From Marinobacter salinexigens (GTDB lineage Bacteria; Pseudomonadota; Gammaproteobacteria; Pseudomonadales; Oleiphilaceae): DNA of 64,000 bases. The stretch is taken from the NCBI RefSeq assembly GCF_008370345.1, contig NZ_VTUU01000012.1, positions 1 through 64,000 on the forward strand, written 5' to 3'. Made by a program: the position numbers and the translations under genes. This document shows, one piece after another, positions 29,766-38,874 of the stretch (its first letter is position 1; each line of letters starts with the position of its first letter). Below the pieces are notes generated by a model. That model searched no databases. It was given only the letters and a program-made list of their open reading frames with translations, and was not told the origin of the DNA.

Positions 29766-30203
29766 ATGATGAAGATTGATGAAATTCTTGAGTACCTTCC
29801 GCATCGGTACCCGTTTTTGCTGGTGGATCGGGTAACCGAGATTGAAAAGGGAACCTCAATCAAGGGTTACAAGAATATCTCTTTCAACGAGCCATTCTTT
29901 CAGGGCCATTTTCCCAATAATCCTATTATGCCGGGCGTACTCCTGATTGAAGCCATGGCACAATTGGCGGGTATTCTTGGGTTTGTGACCGTAGGCCGGA
30001 AACCGGCAGACGGCGTGGTACAATACCTCGCTGGGTCCAGCAAAGCCCGATTCAAGCGCCCGGTATTGCCGGGAGACCGTTTGGATATGGAGGCAGAATT
30101 CATTTCCGCCAAGCGCGGTATCTGGAAATTTGAATGCCGTGCTCTGGTCGACGGTGAAGTCGTATGTATGGCAGAAATCATGACTGCTGAGAGAGAAGTT
30201 TGA
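29766..30203 (+). CDS. fabZ: 3-hydroxyacyl-ACP dehydratase FabZ
   Basis: A 145-residue hot-dog-fold dehydratase of fatty-acid synthesis. [12 protein letters not shown] near residue 12, the catalytic His in [13 protein letters not shown] and the catalytic Glu in LLIEAMAQ are present. ATG 29766 (or 29769) gives the family length; the frame is open upstream only because it overlaps lpxD in another frame. The TGATG junction couples it to lpxA. Confidence 0.98.
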   Translation: MMKIDEILEYLPHRYPFLLVDRVTEIEKGTSIKGYKNISFNEPFFQGHFPNNPIMPGVLLIEAMAQLAGILGFVTVGRKPADGVVQYLAGSSKARFKRPVLPGDRLDMEAEFISAKRGIWKFECRALVDGEVVCMAEIMTAEREV

Positions 30204-30994
30204 TGGCAACAAATGACTGGTCGGGTGTGCATCCTCAAGCGATTGTAGACCCATCAGCCAAGCTGGCGGACGGTGTTACCGTCGGCCCCTGGAGCTATAT
30301 TGGTCCGGGCGTGGAAATCGGTGAAGGTACCGAGATACTGTCTCACGTTGTGGTCAAAGGTCCCACCGTGATTGGCCGGAACAACCGTATTTTCCAGTTT
30401 TCCAGCATCGGGGAAGAATGCCAGGACAAAAAATACGCGGGTGAACCGACCACGCTGGTGATTGGCGACAATAACGTCATTCGCGAAAACTGCACAGTGC
30501 ACCGGGGTACCATCCAGGATCGGGGTGAAACCCGCATCGGCAGTGGCAATCTGCTGATGGCCTACGTTCATGTTGCCCATGACTGCATTGTGGGTGATAA
30601 CACGATCCTGGCCAACTGTGCGACATTGGCCGGTCATGTATCCGTTGGGGATTTCGCCATACTGGGCGGAGGCACCATGGTTCATCAATTCTGCAATATC
30701 GGCCCCCATTGCATGGCGGCGGGCGGCAGTATTGTATTGAAGGATATTCCAGCATACGTGATGGCCAGCGGCCAGTCCGCGGAACCTCACGGTCTGAACG
30801 TTGAGGGATTGAAGCGTCGAGGCTTCTCCAAGGAAGTGTTGCTGATGCTGCGTCGGGCCTATAAGACGATTTACCGGCAGGGGCTCACTACCGAGCAGGC
30901 CGTTGAAGAACTTGAGAAGGAATATTCTGATATTCCAGAGGTACGTCCTCTGATTGACTCACTGCGCGGAGCACACCGCGGCATTATTCGATAA
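30203..30994 (+). CDS. lpxA: UDP-N-acetylglucosamine acyltransferase
   Basis: A 263-residue trimeric beta-helix enzyme catalysing the first lipid A step, with hexapeptide repeats from IVDPSAKLADGV onward and the catalytic His in VHVAHDCIVGDNT. The C-terminal helical region (RRAYKTIYRQGL) is normal. Its start overlaps the fabZ stop (TGATG). Confidence 0.98.
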   Translation: MATNDWSGVHPQAIVDPSAKLADGVTVGPWSYIGPGVEIGEGTEILSHVVVKGPTVIGRNNRIFQFSSIGEECQDKKYAGEPTTLVIGDNNVIRENCTVHRGTIQDRGETRIGSGNLLMAYVHVAHDCIVGDNTILANCATLAGHVSVGDFAILGGGTMVHQFCNIGPHCMAAGGSIVLKDIPAYVMASGQSAEPHGLNVEGLKRRGFSKEVLLMLRRAYKTIYRQGLTTEQAVEELEKEYSDIPEVRPLIDSLRGAHRGIIR

Positions 30995-30995
30995 G

Positions 30996-31015
30996 TCACC
31001 GGAGCTTTCCGGTGA
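30996..31015 (+). promoter_or_regulatory. Hairpin enclosing the lpxB ribosome site and start codon
   Basis: The perfect inverted repeat TCACCGGAgcttTCCGGTGA spans 30996-31015. The probable Shine-Dalgarno GGAG (31001-31004) sits in the 5' arm and loop, and the lpxB GTG start (31012-31014) sits in the 3' arm, so the folded mRNA would mask the start of lpxB. There is no T-run to make it a terminator. A translational control role is inferred. Confidence 0.6.
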
Positions 31016-32199
31016 CGGAACCTACCCAACCTACCGTACTCAGCGAACGCAAGCTCACCATCGCCATGATTGCTGGTGAGGCATCGGGCGATATTCTTGG
31101 TGCCGGGCTTATTCGTTCTTTGCGCCGCCGCTACCCCAAGGCCCGCTTTGTTGGCATCGGCGGCGATGAAATGATTTCTGAGGGTTTCCACTCCCTTGTC
31201 CCGATGGAACGTCTTTCCGTCATGGGCCTTGTTGAAGTTCTTGGGCGTATCCGCGAGCTATTCAGCATTCGTGCGAGAGTGCTGGATTATTTCTTTACCA
31301 ATCGCCCGGATGTGGTCATTGGTATCGACTCCCCAGACTTCACCCTGGCCATTGAGCGCAGGTGTCGGGACGCCGGCATACCCTCGGTCCACTATGTCAG
31401 CCCGTCGGTTTGGGCCTGGCGGCAGAAGCGGATCTTCAAGATAGCCAAATCTGTCGATCTGATGCTCACCCTGTTTCCTTTTGAAGCGCGTTTTTACGAG
31501 GAACATCAGGTACCTGTTGCTTTTGTTGGCCACCCGCTGGCCGATCGTATTCCCATGGTTCCTGAAACAGGGCGGGCGCGCCAGTTACTTGGCCTGGACC
31601 CGGAAGCCCCCTTGCTGGCAGTTTTGCCGGGCAGTCGGGGTGGGGAGATAGAGCGCCTGGGCACGCTGTTTCTTGAGGCGTGCCGGTGGATTCAGGAACG
31701 GCGCCCGGATATCCAGTTGGTTATCCCATGTGTAAACCGTGATCGAGAAAAACAGGTACTGGCGCTGGTTGAAAACCTGGATGTGAAGCTCCCTGTCACT
31801 ATCGTTCGTGGCCAGTCCCGCGAAGTCATGGCAGCATCGGATGCGGTGTTGCTGGCATCCGGTACGGCGACGCTTGAGGCGATGTTGCTGAAGAAACCCA
31901 TGGTGGTGGGTTATCGGCTGAGCAATATCAGTTATGCGCTACTGTCCCGGTTGGTGAAAGTGCCTCATGTGGCCTTACCCAATCTGCTTGCCAGGGAAGC
32001 TCTGGTGCCGGAACTGCTGCAAGATGATGCCTCGCCGGAGGCGCTTGGGGCTGCCGTGCTCGAGCGCATGGAAGACGAGAGCGAGCGTGAACGGCTCTTA
32101 CAGGCATTTTCAGATCTTCATGGCAATCTCAGGCGGAATGCGGACGAACGGGCAGCAGAGGCCATTTCCGGGCTGTTGAGGGAGAAAGGTCATGGCTAA
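31012..32199 (+). CDS. lpxB: Lipid-A-disaccharide synthase
   Basis: A 395-residue GT19 glycosyltransferase joining UDP-diacylglucosamine and lipid X. Landmarks: [20 protein letters not shown] at the N-terminus, [27 protein letters not shown], and the C-terminal nucleotide site [22 protein letters not shown]. The GTG start at 31012 is the only plausible initiator before the conserved MIAGE block; it lies in a stable hairpin. It overlaps rnhB by 8 bases. Confidence 0.97.
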   Translation: MTEPTQPTVLSERKLTIAMIAGEASGDILGAGLIRSLRRRYPKARFVGIGGDEMISEGFHSLVPMERLSVMGLVEVLGRIRELFSIRARVLDYFFTNRPDVVIGIDSPDFTLAIERRCRDAGIPSVHYVSPSVWAWRQKRIFKIAKSVDLMLTLFPFEARFYEEHQVPVAFVGHPLADRIPMVPETGRARQLLGLDPEAPLLAVLPGSRGGEIERLGTLFLEACRWIQERRPDIQLVIPCVNRDREKQVLALVENLDVKLPVTIVRGQSREVMAASDAVLLASGTATLEAMLLKKPMVVGYRLSNISYALLSRLVKVPHVALPNLLAREALVPELLQDDASPEALGAAVLERMEDESERERLLQAFSDLHGNLRRNADERAAEAISGLLREKGHG

Positions 32200-32872
32200 G
32201 CTCGAATTGCCACCCTTTGAGTGCCGTTATCAAGGAGAACTCCTGGCAGGCGTCGACGAAGTCGGGCGCGGCCCGCTGATCGGAGCGGTGGTTACTGCAG
32301 CAGTTATCCTCGACGCGAAAAAGCCGATTCAGGGGCTGGCGGACTCGAAGAAACTGACCGAAAAGAAGCGCCTTGCGCTCTATGACGAGATTATTGAGAA
32401 GGCAACAGCCTGGAGCATTGGCAGGTGTGAAGCCGCCGAGATTGACGAGCTGAATATCTACCAGGCAACGATGGTAGCGATGGAGCGGGCGGTCGCAGGG
32501 TTGGTGGTCAGGCCCGAGTACGTATTGGTGGATGGTAACCGCTGTCCCAAGTGGCGCTGGCCCTCTGAGCCGGTTGTGAAGGGCGATAGTCGTGTTGCTG
32601 AGATAAGTGCGGCGTCAATCCTCGCGAAGGTAACCCGGGATCGGGAGATGGAGGAGCTGGAAAGCAGATACCCCGGGTTTGGTTTGGCCCGGCACAAAGG
32701 TTATCCCACGCCGGTTCATCTGGAGGCCCTGCAGCGCCTGGGGGCAACTCCGCAGCATCGTCGATCGTTCAGGCCGGTCCGGGACGTTATTGAAACAAGG
32801 GGCCTCTATCAGATGCCAGTCGAGCAAGGTCAGCAGGAACTTCATTATCCAACCGACTTGTTCGAAAATTAA
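32192..32872 (+). CDS. rnhB: Ribonuclease HII
   Basis: A 226-residue RNase HII cleaving RNA in RNA-DNA hybrids and single ribonucleotides. DEVGRG ([13 protein letters not shown], about residue 22), [10 protein letters not shown] and the later Asp sites ([25 protein letters not shown]) are intact. It has a slightly longer C-terminus than E. coli RnhB. It closes the lpx block; here it is followed by a tRNA rather than dnaE. Confidence 0.97.
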   Translation: MAKLELPPFECRYQGELLAGVDEVGRGPLIGAVVTAAVILDAKKPIQGLADSKKLTEKKRLALYDEIIEKATAWSIGRCEAAEIDELNIYQATMVAMERAVAGLVVRPEYVLVDGNRCPKWRWPSEPVVKGDSRVAEISAASILAKVTRDREMEELESRYPGFGLARHKGYPTPVHLEALQRLGATPQHRRSFRPVRDVIETRGLYQMPVEQGQQELHYPTDLFEN

Positions 32873-32875
32873 AAA

Positions 32876-32904
32876 TTGACAGCGTGCACTTTGGTCCGTA
32901 ATAT
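32876..32904 (+). promoter_or_regulatory. Sigma-70 promoter for the initiator tRNA
   Basis: A consensus TTGACA (32876-32881) is separated by exactly 17 bases from TAATAT (32899-32904), followed by GC-rich ACGCGCC. This is a strong promoter with a stringent-type discriminator, overlapping the end of rnhB and lying 46 bases before the mature tRNA. Confidence 0.85.
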
Positions 32905-32950
32905 ACGCGCCACGTTGATCGGGGCAAGTCCGGTAAACAAACAGTTTTGA

Positions 32951-33027
<77 letters not shown>

Positions 33028-33037
33028 AATTAAAAAA

Positions 33038-33070
33038 GGCAGATCAGTTACCGCTGATCTGCCTTTTTTT
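33038..33070 (+). terminator. Rho-independent terminator after tRNA-fMet
   Basis: GGCAGATCAG (33038-33047) pairs with CTGATCTGCC (33054-33063) around TTACCG, followed by seven Ts. A textbook terminator 10 bases after the tRNA. Confidence 0.95.
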
Positions 33071-33340
33071 ATTCCTGGCGCCTAACTTCCACGTCTTTTG
33101 ATTGCTCTGTTGTAGGCATTGCGGGCCTTTTTTTCAGACTTTTTGATAAGTCGCTTTTGTAGTCACTTCGAATTTTGGGCAAAAAATTGCCCAGACATCA
33201 GTAACTTCCCGTAGTTTATTACCTTCTCCTGACGAAAAATTGACCATTTTGTAACTAGTTCAGTGGCAACGGTCGCAGCCATAATCAGTCCCGCTTTGTA
33301 GTATTCCCTGAAAACGTCAGTTATTTGGTAAATAAATCAC
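33071..33340. other. AT-rich intergenic region
   Basis: This 270-base gap has no convincing reading frame. It contains a short perfect hairpin, GGGCAAaaaaTTGCCC (33177-33192), and several T-runs, and is clearly AT-richer than the genes around it. It presumably carries the promoter of the lipoprotein gene that follows, but no clear -35/-10 pair was identified. Confidence 0.5.
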
Positions 33341-33751
33341 ATGAAACGCGTCACCAACTTGTCACGGGCAGGGATCGCCGCGTTTGTTTTAGGAACTGTT
33401 CTCTCAGGATGTGGAGGTGGTTCTTCAGGAGCTTCAGGCAGCGAAAACTCGCTGACTGACAGCAATGTCGGACTTGGAGATGGAGCTGCGGTTCTCAGCT
33501 GGAGTGCACCCCTGACACGGGTGAATGGTGAGAGCATACCAATGGCTGAGCTCGACCAGTACGTCATCCGTTTTGGTCAGGATTCCGGCAATCTGAGCAA
33601 CCAGGTCGTCGTGACCAATGCTCAGGCGGAAGCAGAAATGTCCCATGAAATCGGTGGCCTTTCCGATGGAACCTGGTACTTCACTATTCAGGTTCGTGAT
33701 ACCAGCGGATTGATCAGTGTTCCATCCGATGTGGTAAGCAAGACCATCTGA
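33341..33751 (+). CDS. Small lipoprotein with a fibronectin-III-like domain
   Basis: A 136-residue predicted lipoprotein. The signal peptide ends in the lipobox LSGC (Cys at about 27), followed by a Gly/Ser-rich linker (GGGSSGASGS). The rest (VLSWSAPLTRVNGESIPMAE, YVIRFGQDSG, TWYFTIQVRDTSGLISVPS) is a fibronectin type III-like beta-sandwich with the typical W and Y positions. It has no neighbour on its strand and no known function. Long AT-rich upstream DNA suggests its own regulation or acquisition. Confidence 0.8.
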   Translation: MKRVTNLSRAGIAAFVLGTVLSGCGGGSSGASGSENSLTDSNVGLGDGAAVLSWSAPLTRVNGESIPMAELDQYVIRFGQDSGNLSNQVVVTNAQAEAEMSHEIGGLSDGTWYFTIQVRDTSGLISVPSDVVSKTI

Positions 33752-33802
33752 GTCTTGTCGATCCAGCCGCTTTCTGGTCCTCCAGCCTGAAGTTCTGACG
33801 TC

Positions 33803-36370
33803 TCAGGCAAGTGGATCGGCGATGGGTAGTCTCATTGTGAAGGTCGAGCCTTTACCTGGAGTCGAGCTGACCGATATTTCCCCCCGGTGCTTTTCTACCA
33901 CGGTTTTTACAAATGACAGCCCCAGTCCGGTGCCATGTATACCGGCGAGCTCGGTCTGTTTCTGACGACGATAGCGGTCGAACAGGAAAGGGAGCTCCTG
34001 CGGGTCAATTCCGCTGCCTTCGTCGGCAATGGTCAGGCAGGCTTCGTGGCCCGCCCGGTAAGCCTGAATGCTGACAGCCGTATTTGCCGGGCTATATTGG
34101 ACAGCGTTGGTGACCAGATTAATGATCGCTCGCTCCAGTAGTTCCGCATTGCCTCTGAGCCAGAGGTCTTCGACACCCTGAAGCTGTAGCTGGATACCTT
34201 TCTCCGCCGCTTGCTCACTGACACTATCCCGCGCGTTTTCGGTAATTGCCAGAAATTCACATTCATAGAAACGGGTTTCTGTGAGTTGCTCGGCCCGGGC
34301 CAGTTGGACGAACTCCTCAGCCAGGTGATAGCTGCGACGGGCAAGTTTTCCAAGCTGTTCAAGCGTGGAAGCATCCACATGGCTGGGGTCTCGCTTGAGT
34401 TGCTCGATCAGTGCCAGTTGGGAGACCAGTGGAGATCGCACGTCATGGGATATGAAGTCGATGGCTTCACGGTGCTGACGCTGTTGTTCCCGAAGTTCGG
34501 AAATGTCCGATATGTTCGCAATGATGCCGTGCTGATCGCTATCTGGCAGGGCAAAGGGCGCGAAATGTATCAGAAAATCTTTACCCCGGATTTGCAAGTC
34601 GACCGTCCGGCTCTGTTGCAGCGTCAGGGTTTCAGAAACGGTTTCGTACCAGGGGGGTGTCTCTCTCGGATCGTGCCCTTCAAGAAGATTTGTGAGGGGC
34701 AGGCCGTTGAGTGAAGGCATGGGCTCCCTGAACCACTCTTCGATATGACCATTGGCAAACCGGATAACGCCCAGTTCATCGGTGACAATAACCCCGTCAG
34801 GCATGCGCTCAAAGCTACGGTGTATAAACTGTTGCATTCGGTCCAGTCGCCCGGTAGCCAGTCGAACGCGTTCTATCCTTTCAGAGATATTCTCCCGGGG
34901 TTTGCTTGCTTCATGCTTGCGGCTTGTTTCAGCAAGGTTCAGGCGGCGGAGGTAGCGCTGGATAGCTTCTCTGCTCAGGTCGTCCGGTAACATCAAGCCA
35001 AGGGTATACATGAGTTCTCCCCGTCGCAGGGCAATCCAGCTAACGCGGTTTGCATGCTGCCAGTGCCCCGGGACGAGATCGCCGGGAATGTCACCGGGGC
35101 CAAGGGTATGCCTGGTCAGGGTTTCGCTACCTAGTTGAAGCAGCCAGCCCTGGGGCTGGAATAACGCTCTGAAATGGTCGAGAAGTTGGGTCGGGTGCCG
35201 GCGAGAGGCTTCAGGGAGTGGCAATTGGGGCCTGCGGGCGAGTGCATCCAGCTGTCTGTTGAGGAAGCGGTTGGTCATTGCCAGGCGCAAGCCGGACGAA
35301 ACCGGAAAGGCGAGTATCGGTACCAGAAGAGCGTTGGCAATAGGTATCCATAAATCGAAACTGTAGAACGAGATACCGTAGAGGCCCATCAGTGCGATCA
35401 CGGTCGCCACGCAGGCTGCGAGGGTCTGGTTCGGGCGCATTCTGGGTAGTGCGATTGCCAGCAGGAGGGTCGTTAATGCCGCCAGCGCGAAACCGAACCA
35501 ATTGGGGACAGGGCGAATCAGGTTGTCCTGTTGCAGCGCTGAATACGCATTGGCGTGGAATTCAACGCCTGACATCGGTCGGCTTAGTCCGGAGAAGGGC
35601 GTAGGCAGAACATCGCCAAATCCGGCTGCGGTTGCTCCAACGAAGACGACTTTTCCGTCGAACGCCTGGCGTGCAGCAAGTTGGTCCAGAACCTGATTGT
35701 AGGAATAAGTGGGAACCGAGCCGGCGCCACCGGTGAGCGGAACAACCCTGAAATCTTCCCGAACATTGATGAAGGCCGGGGCAGGGCGGGAATTGTCTTG
35801 TTTCGGGCCGATGCCCTGAGCTGCCAGCGACAGGCTTGGCCAAAGCTGTTTGCCGAGACCGTTGTAGAGGTAAAGGCCACGGGCGATACCGTCATCGTCC
35901 AGTTCAACATGGGCGTGCCCTAACGCGGCAGCGCTGCCTGCCAGGTCTGGAACTGGAAGCTCCTCTCTTAGCGGGCGGTCCGGTAATGATGAAGAAACGT
36001 AAATCGGTAGAATGACATTGCCGTGAAGCCTCATGGCTTCCGCCAGTTGATGGTCATCGGGTGACGGCTCGGGGAACAGAACGTCAAACACGATGGTATC
36101 TGCGCCTGACTGGTCCAGCTTGCGGATGAGTTCGGCGTGGATGTTCCGGGGCCACGGCCATCGTCCGATCCTTTCCAGGCTCAGTTCGTCAATGGCGACG
36201 ATAGCAACCTTGTCGGAGAGTGACGGAGGGGTTGTTGTCATCACCTTGTCGAGCAGCCAGTGATCGAGTTGGCGGGGCAGCGCTGAGGTCTGTATCAGTA
36301 TCAGCAGCGATGTGACCAGTAGTGCAAGTGCCCAAGGGTTCGTTATTGTTGGCAGCCAGTCCCGCTTCAT
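33803..36370 (-). CDS. CHASE2-PAS sensor histidine kinase
   Basis: An 855-residue membrane histidine kinase. TM1 at about 12-30; a periplasmic CHASE2 domain (IVAIDELSLERIGRWPWPR, later KVVFVGATAAG and the GVEFHANAYSAL motif) to about 285; three more TM helices (about 290-375); a PAS domain (ERMPDGVIVTDELGVIRFAN); HisKA with the phospho-acceptor His in ISHDVRSPL; and HATPase_c with N box (INLVTNAVQYSP), G1 (DEGSGID) and G2 (GTGLGLSF). It is last of the three-gene operon after the regulator and the FecR-LysM gene. The stimulus is unknown; the periplasmic FecR-like product is a candidate partner. Confidence 0.93.
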   Translation of the reverse strand: MKRDWLPTITNPWALALLVTSLLILIQTSALPRQLDHWLLDKVMTTTPPSLSDKVAIVAIDELSLERIGRWPWPRNIHAELIRKLDQSGADTIVFDVLFPEPSPDDHQLAEAMRLHGNVILPIYVSSSLPDRPLREELPVPDLAGSAAALGHAHVELDDDGIARGLYLYNGLGKQLWPSLSLAAQGIGPKQDNSRPAPAFINVREDFRVVPLTGGAGSVPTYSYNQVLDQLAARQAFDGKVVFVGATAAGFGDVLPTPFSGLSRPMSGVEFHANAYSALQQDNLIRPVPNWFGFALAALTTLLLAIALPRMRPNQTLAACVATVIALMGLYGISFYSFDLWIPIANALLVPILAFPVSSGLRLAMTNRFLNRQLDALARRPQLPLPEASRRHPTQLLDHFRALFQPQGWLLQLGSETLTRHTLGPGDIPGDLVPGHWQHANRVSWIALRRGELMYTLGLMLPDDLSREAIQRYLRRLNLAETSRKHEASKPRENISERIERVRLATGRLDRMQQFIHRSFERMPDGVIVTDELGVIRFANGHIEEWFREPMPSLNGLPLTNLLEGHDPRETPPWYETVSETLTLQQSRTVDLQIRGKDFLIHFAPFALPDSDQHGIIANISDISELREQQRQHREAIDFISHDVRSPLVSQLALIEQLKRDPSHVDASTLEQLGKLARRSYHLAEEFVQLARAEQLTETRFYECEFLAITENARDSVSEQAAEKGIQLQLQGVEDLWLRGNAELLERAIINLVTNAVQYSPANTAVSIQAYRAGHEACLTIADEGSGIDPQELPFLFDRYRRQKQTELAGIHGTGLGLSFVKTVVEKHRGEISVSSTPGKGSTFTMRLPIADPLA

Positions 36371-36399
36371 GTGTCCTGCTGTTTGAGTCGATCAGTGGA

Positions 36400-38037
36400 T
36401 TATTCCAGGTATAGTTCCCTCCCAGGTCCCCAGCGACTTGTCAGGGGGCCTTCCGAAAGAGCTTTTAGCCGCACAAAATACCGCCTTCCGGGAATAAGAC
36501 GCAAGGCTGCCGTGGTATCCGGTAATGTTGCTTCCTTGATGATGCTTTGGAACGAGGGCTCTTCCGAGAGCTGGAGGCGATACTCGCTGGCGGTATCAAC
36601 CTTGCTCCAGAAGACTCTTACCTGGCTGTCAACATAGTTCACACTGATGATCCGCACTGGAGGCAGGCTGCCGTTGACGACGAGTTTTCGGGGAGCTGTA
36701 GAGGCCACGGAATTACCGCCGGCTTCTGTAACGACTCGCCAATAATACTGGCCTGGTCCTAGTGGCTTGGCAGGCAGGGCCGAGTTTTCCGGTGCCCATT
36801 CACTTGTGGTTATCGGGCTGCGGAAATCCATGTCTTCGGCAATTTCAACCCGCGCAACTTCGTTGCTGCCATTCATCGACCACCGGAATTCGGGCATGTC
36901 ATCGTTTGCGGTTGCACCATCTTCCGGCAGCACCAGTGTTGCGGCTCTCGCCTGAAGGGCGACTTCCAGCGGCATGACAGCCGGCATCCCGGCGATACCC
37001 CGGGAGTCCAGACCGGCGAGCTGGAGTTCGTAGTCGCCGTTGTCCAGCAAACTGATGTCAAAAGTGTTGCCACGGAGCTTGCGGCTTTCGACCCAGCGGC
37101 CGGATTCCGTTTCGAAGATGTCGAGTCGGTATTCCGGTGAAGGGCTCTGCTTCCAACGAAGCTCGGCGGGAAATCTGGTGATTGGCGTTGTGATCGGTTC
37201 GATCGCCGGAGCGGGAGGGAGTCGGTGAATGGCCAGGCCCGCTCCGCTACTGGTGGAAACGCTGGCGCTGTAGCCTGCTGGAATGCGGCGGGTTTTGCCC
37301 GGGGCCCCGAAATCGACTACACCCTTTGTCACCTGGAGGTTTGTTCCTCGACCAGAGGTTTGCAGAGCAAAGGCCGTGCCCCTAACGGCTGCGACTGCGG
37401 ATGGCGTCTCGATTTCGAAACGGGCGCCGCCTTCGATTACCGGTTTTACTCGGGTGTGAACTTCTCCCTGATCGAGGCGTAGCCTCGTATCGACCATGCC
37501 GGATTTACCGTATTGGGTCAGTCGGTTGAAGATCAGGCGTGAATTGGGTGATATCCGGATTTCTGATCCGTCAGCCAGTTCAACGGTGGCGCTACCTGAG
37601 CCGGAGAGAATCTCGTCACCAACCCTGACGAGGCTGTCTTCCCTGAGCGGCTGTTTACGGCCATCAATGCCTGAGATGAGCTGGACGGAACCGGAGACTG
37701 AAACCGTGCGTGCAGGTTCAGGCTGACGCTTGAGCCAATTCAGAGGAAGGCGAATGCTGTCGCCTTCCTGCACCATGTTGCCGTTTTGCAGGCCGTTATA
37801 CTGCAACAAGCGGGTAGCGCTGTATCCTGATGCCAGAAGCTCCCTGGCTACGGCCGGGAAGGTGTCGCCCGGACGCAGAGTGTATATCCACTCAGGCACG
37901 GCCGCACTGCGTGCGTCGGTTGCGGCATACGCGGAGCCCTGGGTGACCGAAAGCTCAGCCCTCGCGGCATTTGTCAACGCGAGCAGTGACGCAGCCATGA
38001 TCAGGGCTGTGAGCTTTGCCTTTGGCCGTTTATTCAT
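36400..38037 (-). CDS. Periplasmic LysM-FecR domain protein
   Basis: A 545-residue exported protein. Signal peptide MNKRPKAKLTALIMAASLLA...ARA, a LysM domain at about 48-98 (YTLRPGDTFPAVARELL ... GDSIRLPL), a FecR domain at about 130-250 (VGDEILSGSGSATVELADGS, then the PSAVAAVRGTAF motif), and beta-rich FN3-like repeats to the C-terminus (EFRWSMNGSNEVARVEIAED and similar). FecR domains usually relay periplasmic signals; LysM binds peptidoglycan. It overlaps the response-regulator gene by 8 bases and lies just before the CHASE2 kinase, so a role as accessory sensor is inferred. Confidence 0.88.
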   Translation of the reverse strand: MNKRPKAKLTALIMAASLLALTNAARAELSVTQGSAYAATDARSAAVPEWIYTLRPGDTFPAVARELLASGYSATRLLQYNGLQNGNMVQEGDSIRLPLNWLKRQPEPARTVSVSGSVQLISGIDGRKQPLREDSLVRVGDEILSGSGSATVELADGSEIRISPNSRLIFNRLTQYGKSGMVDTRLRLDQGEVHTRVKPVIEGGARFEIETPSAVAAVRGTAFALQTSGRGTNLQVTKGVVDFGAPGKTRRIPAGYSASVSTSSGAGLAIHRLPPAPAIEPITTPITRFPAELRWKQSPSPEYRLDIFETESGRWVESRKLRGNTFDISLLDNGDYELQLAGLDSRGIAGMPAVMPLEVALQARAATLVLPEDGATANDDMPEFRWSMNGSNEVARVEIAEDMDFRSPITTSEWAPENSALPAKPLGPGQYYWRVVTEAGGNSVASTAPRKLVVNGSLPPVRIISVNYVDSQVRVFWSKVDTASEYRLQLSEEPSFQSIIKEATLPDTTAALRLIPGRRYFVRLKALSEGPLTSRWGPGRELYLE

Positions 38038-38764
38038 CGATTGCCTGTTCAGCCCGGGTGGTTGCAGATACGCCGTCCGGGTCTTTCATGGCCTCCAGGC
38101 GGTAGCCGCGCTGGTAGATGGTCTTGATCCGGAAACCGTTGTCCGGGTTCAGGCCGAGCCTCCGGCGCAGGCGGCTCATGTGGGTGTCAACCGTGCGAGT
38201 GTTGATGTCCCGCGCCAATCCCCATACGCGTTCCAGCAGCATTTCCCGGGTCAGTAGCCGCCCCTGATTCTGGAAGAGAAACAGGGTCAGATCAAAATCC
38301 TTGTCGGTCAACGTGAGTTCTTCGCCGTGGAGGTTGATTGACCTCTGCCGGGTGTTGATCTCGAAGGGGCCGTAATTGAGAATTTCCTTCTCTGCATCGG
38401 GGTTGCTTCGACGAGACAGGGCATTGATTCTGGCGCCCAGTTCAGCAGCGCGCGGAGGTTTTGACAGGTAATCGTCGGCGCCGGCATCCAGAGCCGAAAC
38501 AATGTCTGACTCGCTGTCGCGCTGGGTCAGAAAAACAACCGGGATCGGCCAGTTCAGGTGGGCGCGAACCGTTCTCAGGACGTCCAGACCTGTCATGTCA
38601 GGGATCTGCCAATCAAGGATCAGCAAATCATAGCTGCGATGCAGAACCGCGCTCAGAAAGGCCTGGCCGGTTGGGAAGCTGTCACAATGGTGGCCGCGTT
38701 CTGACAGTATGGACTGAACGTTCTGTGCCTGCTCATGCTCGTCTTCAAGGAGGGCGATGCGCAT
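38030..38764 (-). CDS. OmpR-family response regulator
   Basis: A 244-residue two-component regulator. Receiver domain with acidic pocket (LLEDEHEQ), phospho-Asp51 (LLILDWQIPDMTGLD), Thr in VVFLTQRD and Lys in YLSKPPR, then a winged-helix DNA-binding domain (LTDKDFDLTLFLFQNQGRLLT, VDTHMSRLRRRLGL). It is the first gene of the operon with the FecR-LysM protein and the CHASE2 kinase, which is therefore its probable cognate kinase. Confidence 0.95.
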   Translation of the reverse strand: MRIALLEDEHEQAQNVQSILSERGHHCDSFPTGQAFLSAVLHRSYDLLILDWQIPDMTGLDVLRTVRAHLNWPIPVVFLTQRDSESDIVSALDAGADDYLSKPPRAAELGARINALSRRSNPDAEKEILNYGPFEINTRQRSINLHGEELTLTDKDFDLTLFLFQNQGRLLTREMLLERVWGLARDINTRTVDTHMSRLRRRLGLNPDNGFRIKTIYQRGYRLEAMKDPDGVSATTRAEQAIDE

Positions 38765-38874
38765 GAAACGTCTCCGGATTTACGTTTTACGATGGTACTA
38801 ACGGCCTGCCATATCCATGAAATTGCAGGTATATCTGCGGATTATCACAGAATGTCGAATGGCTTGCAGTATTG

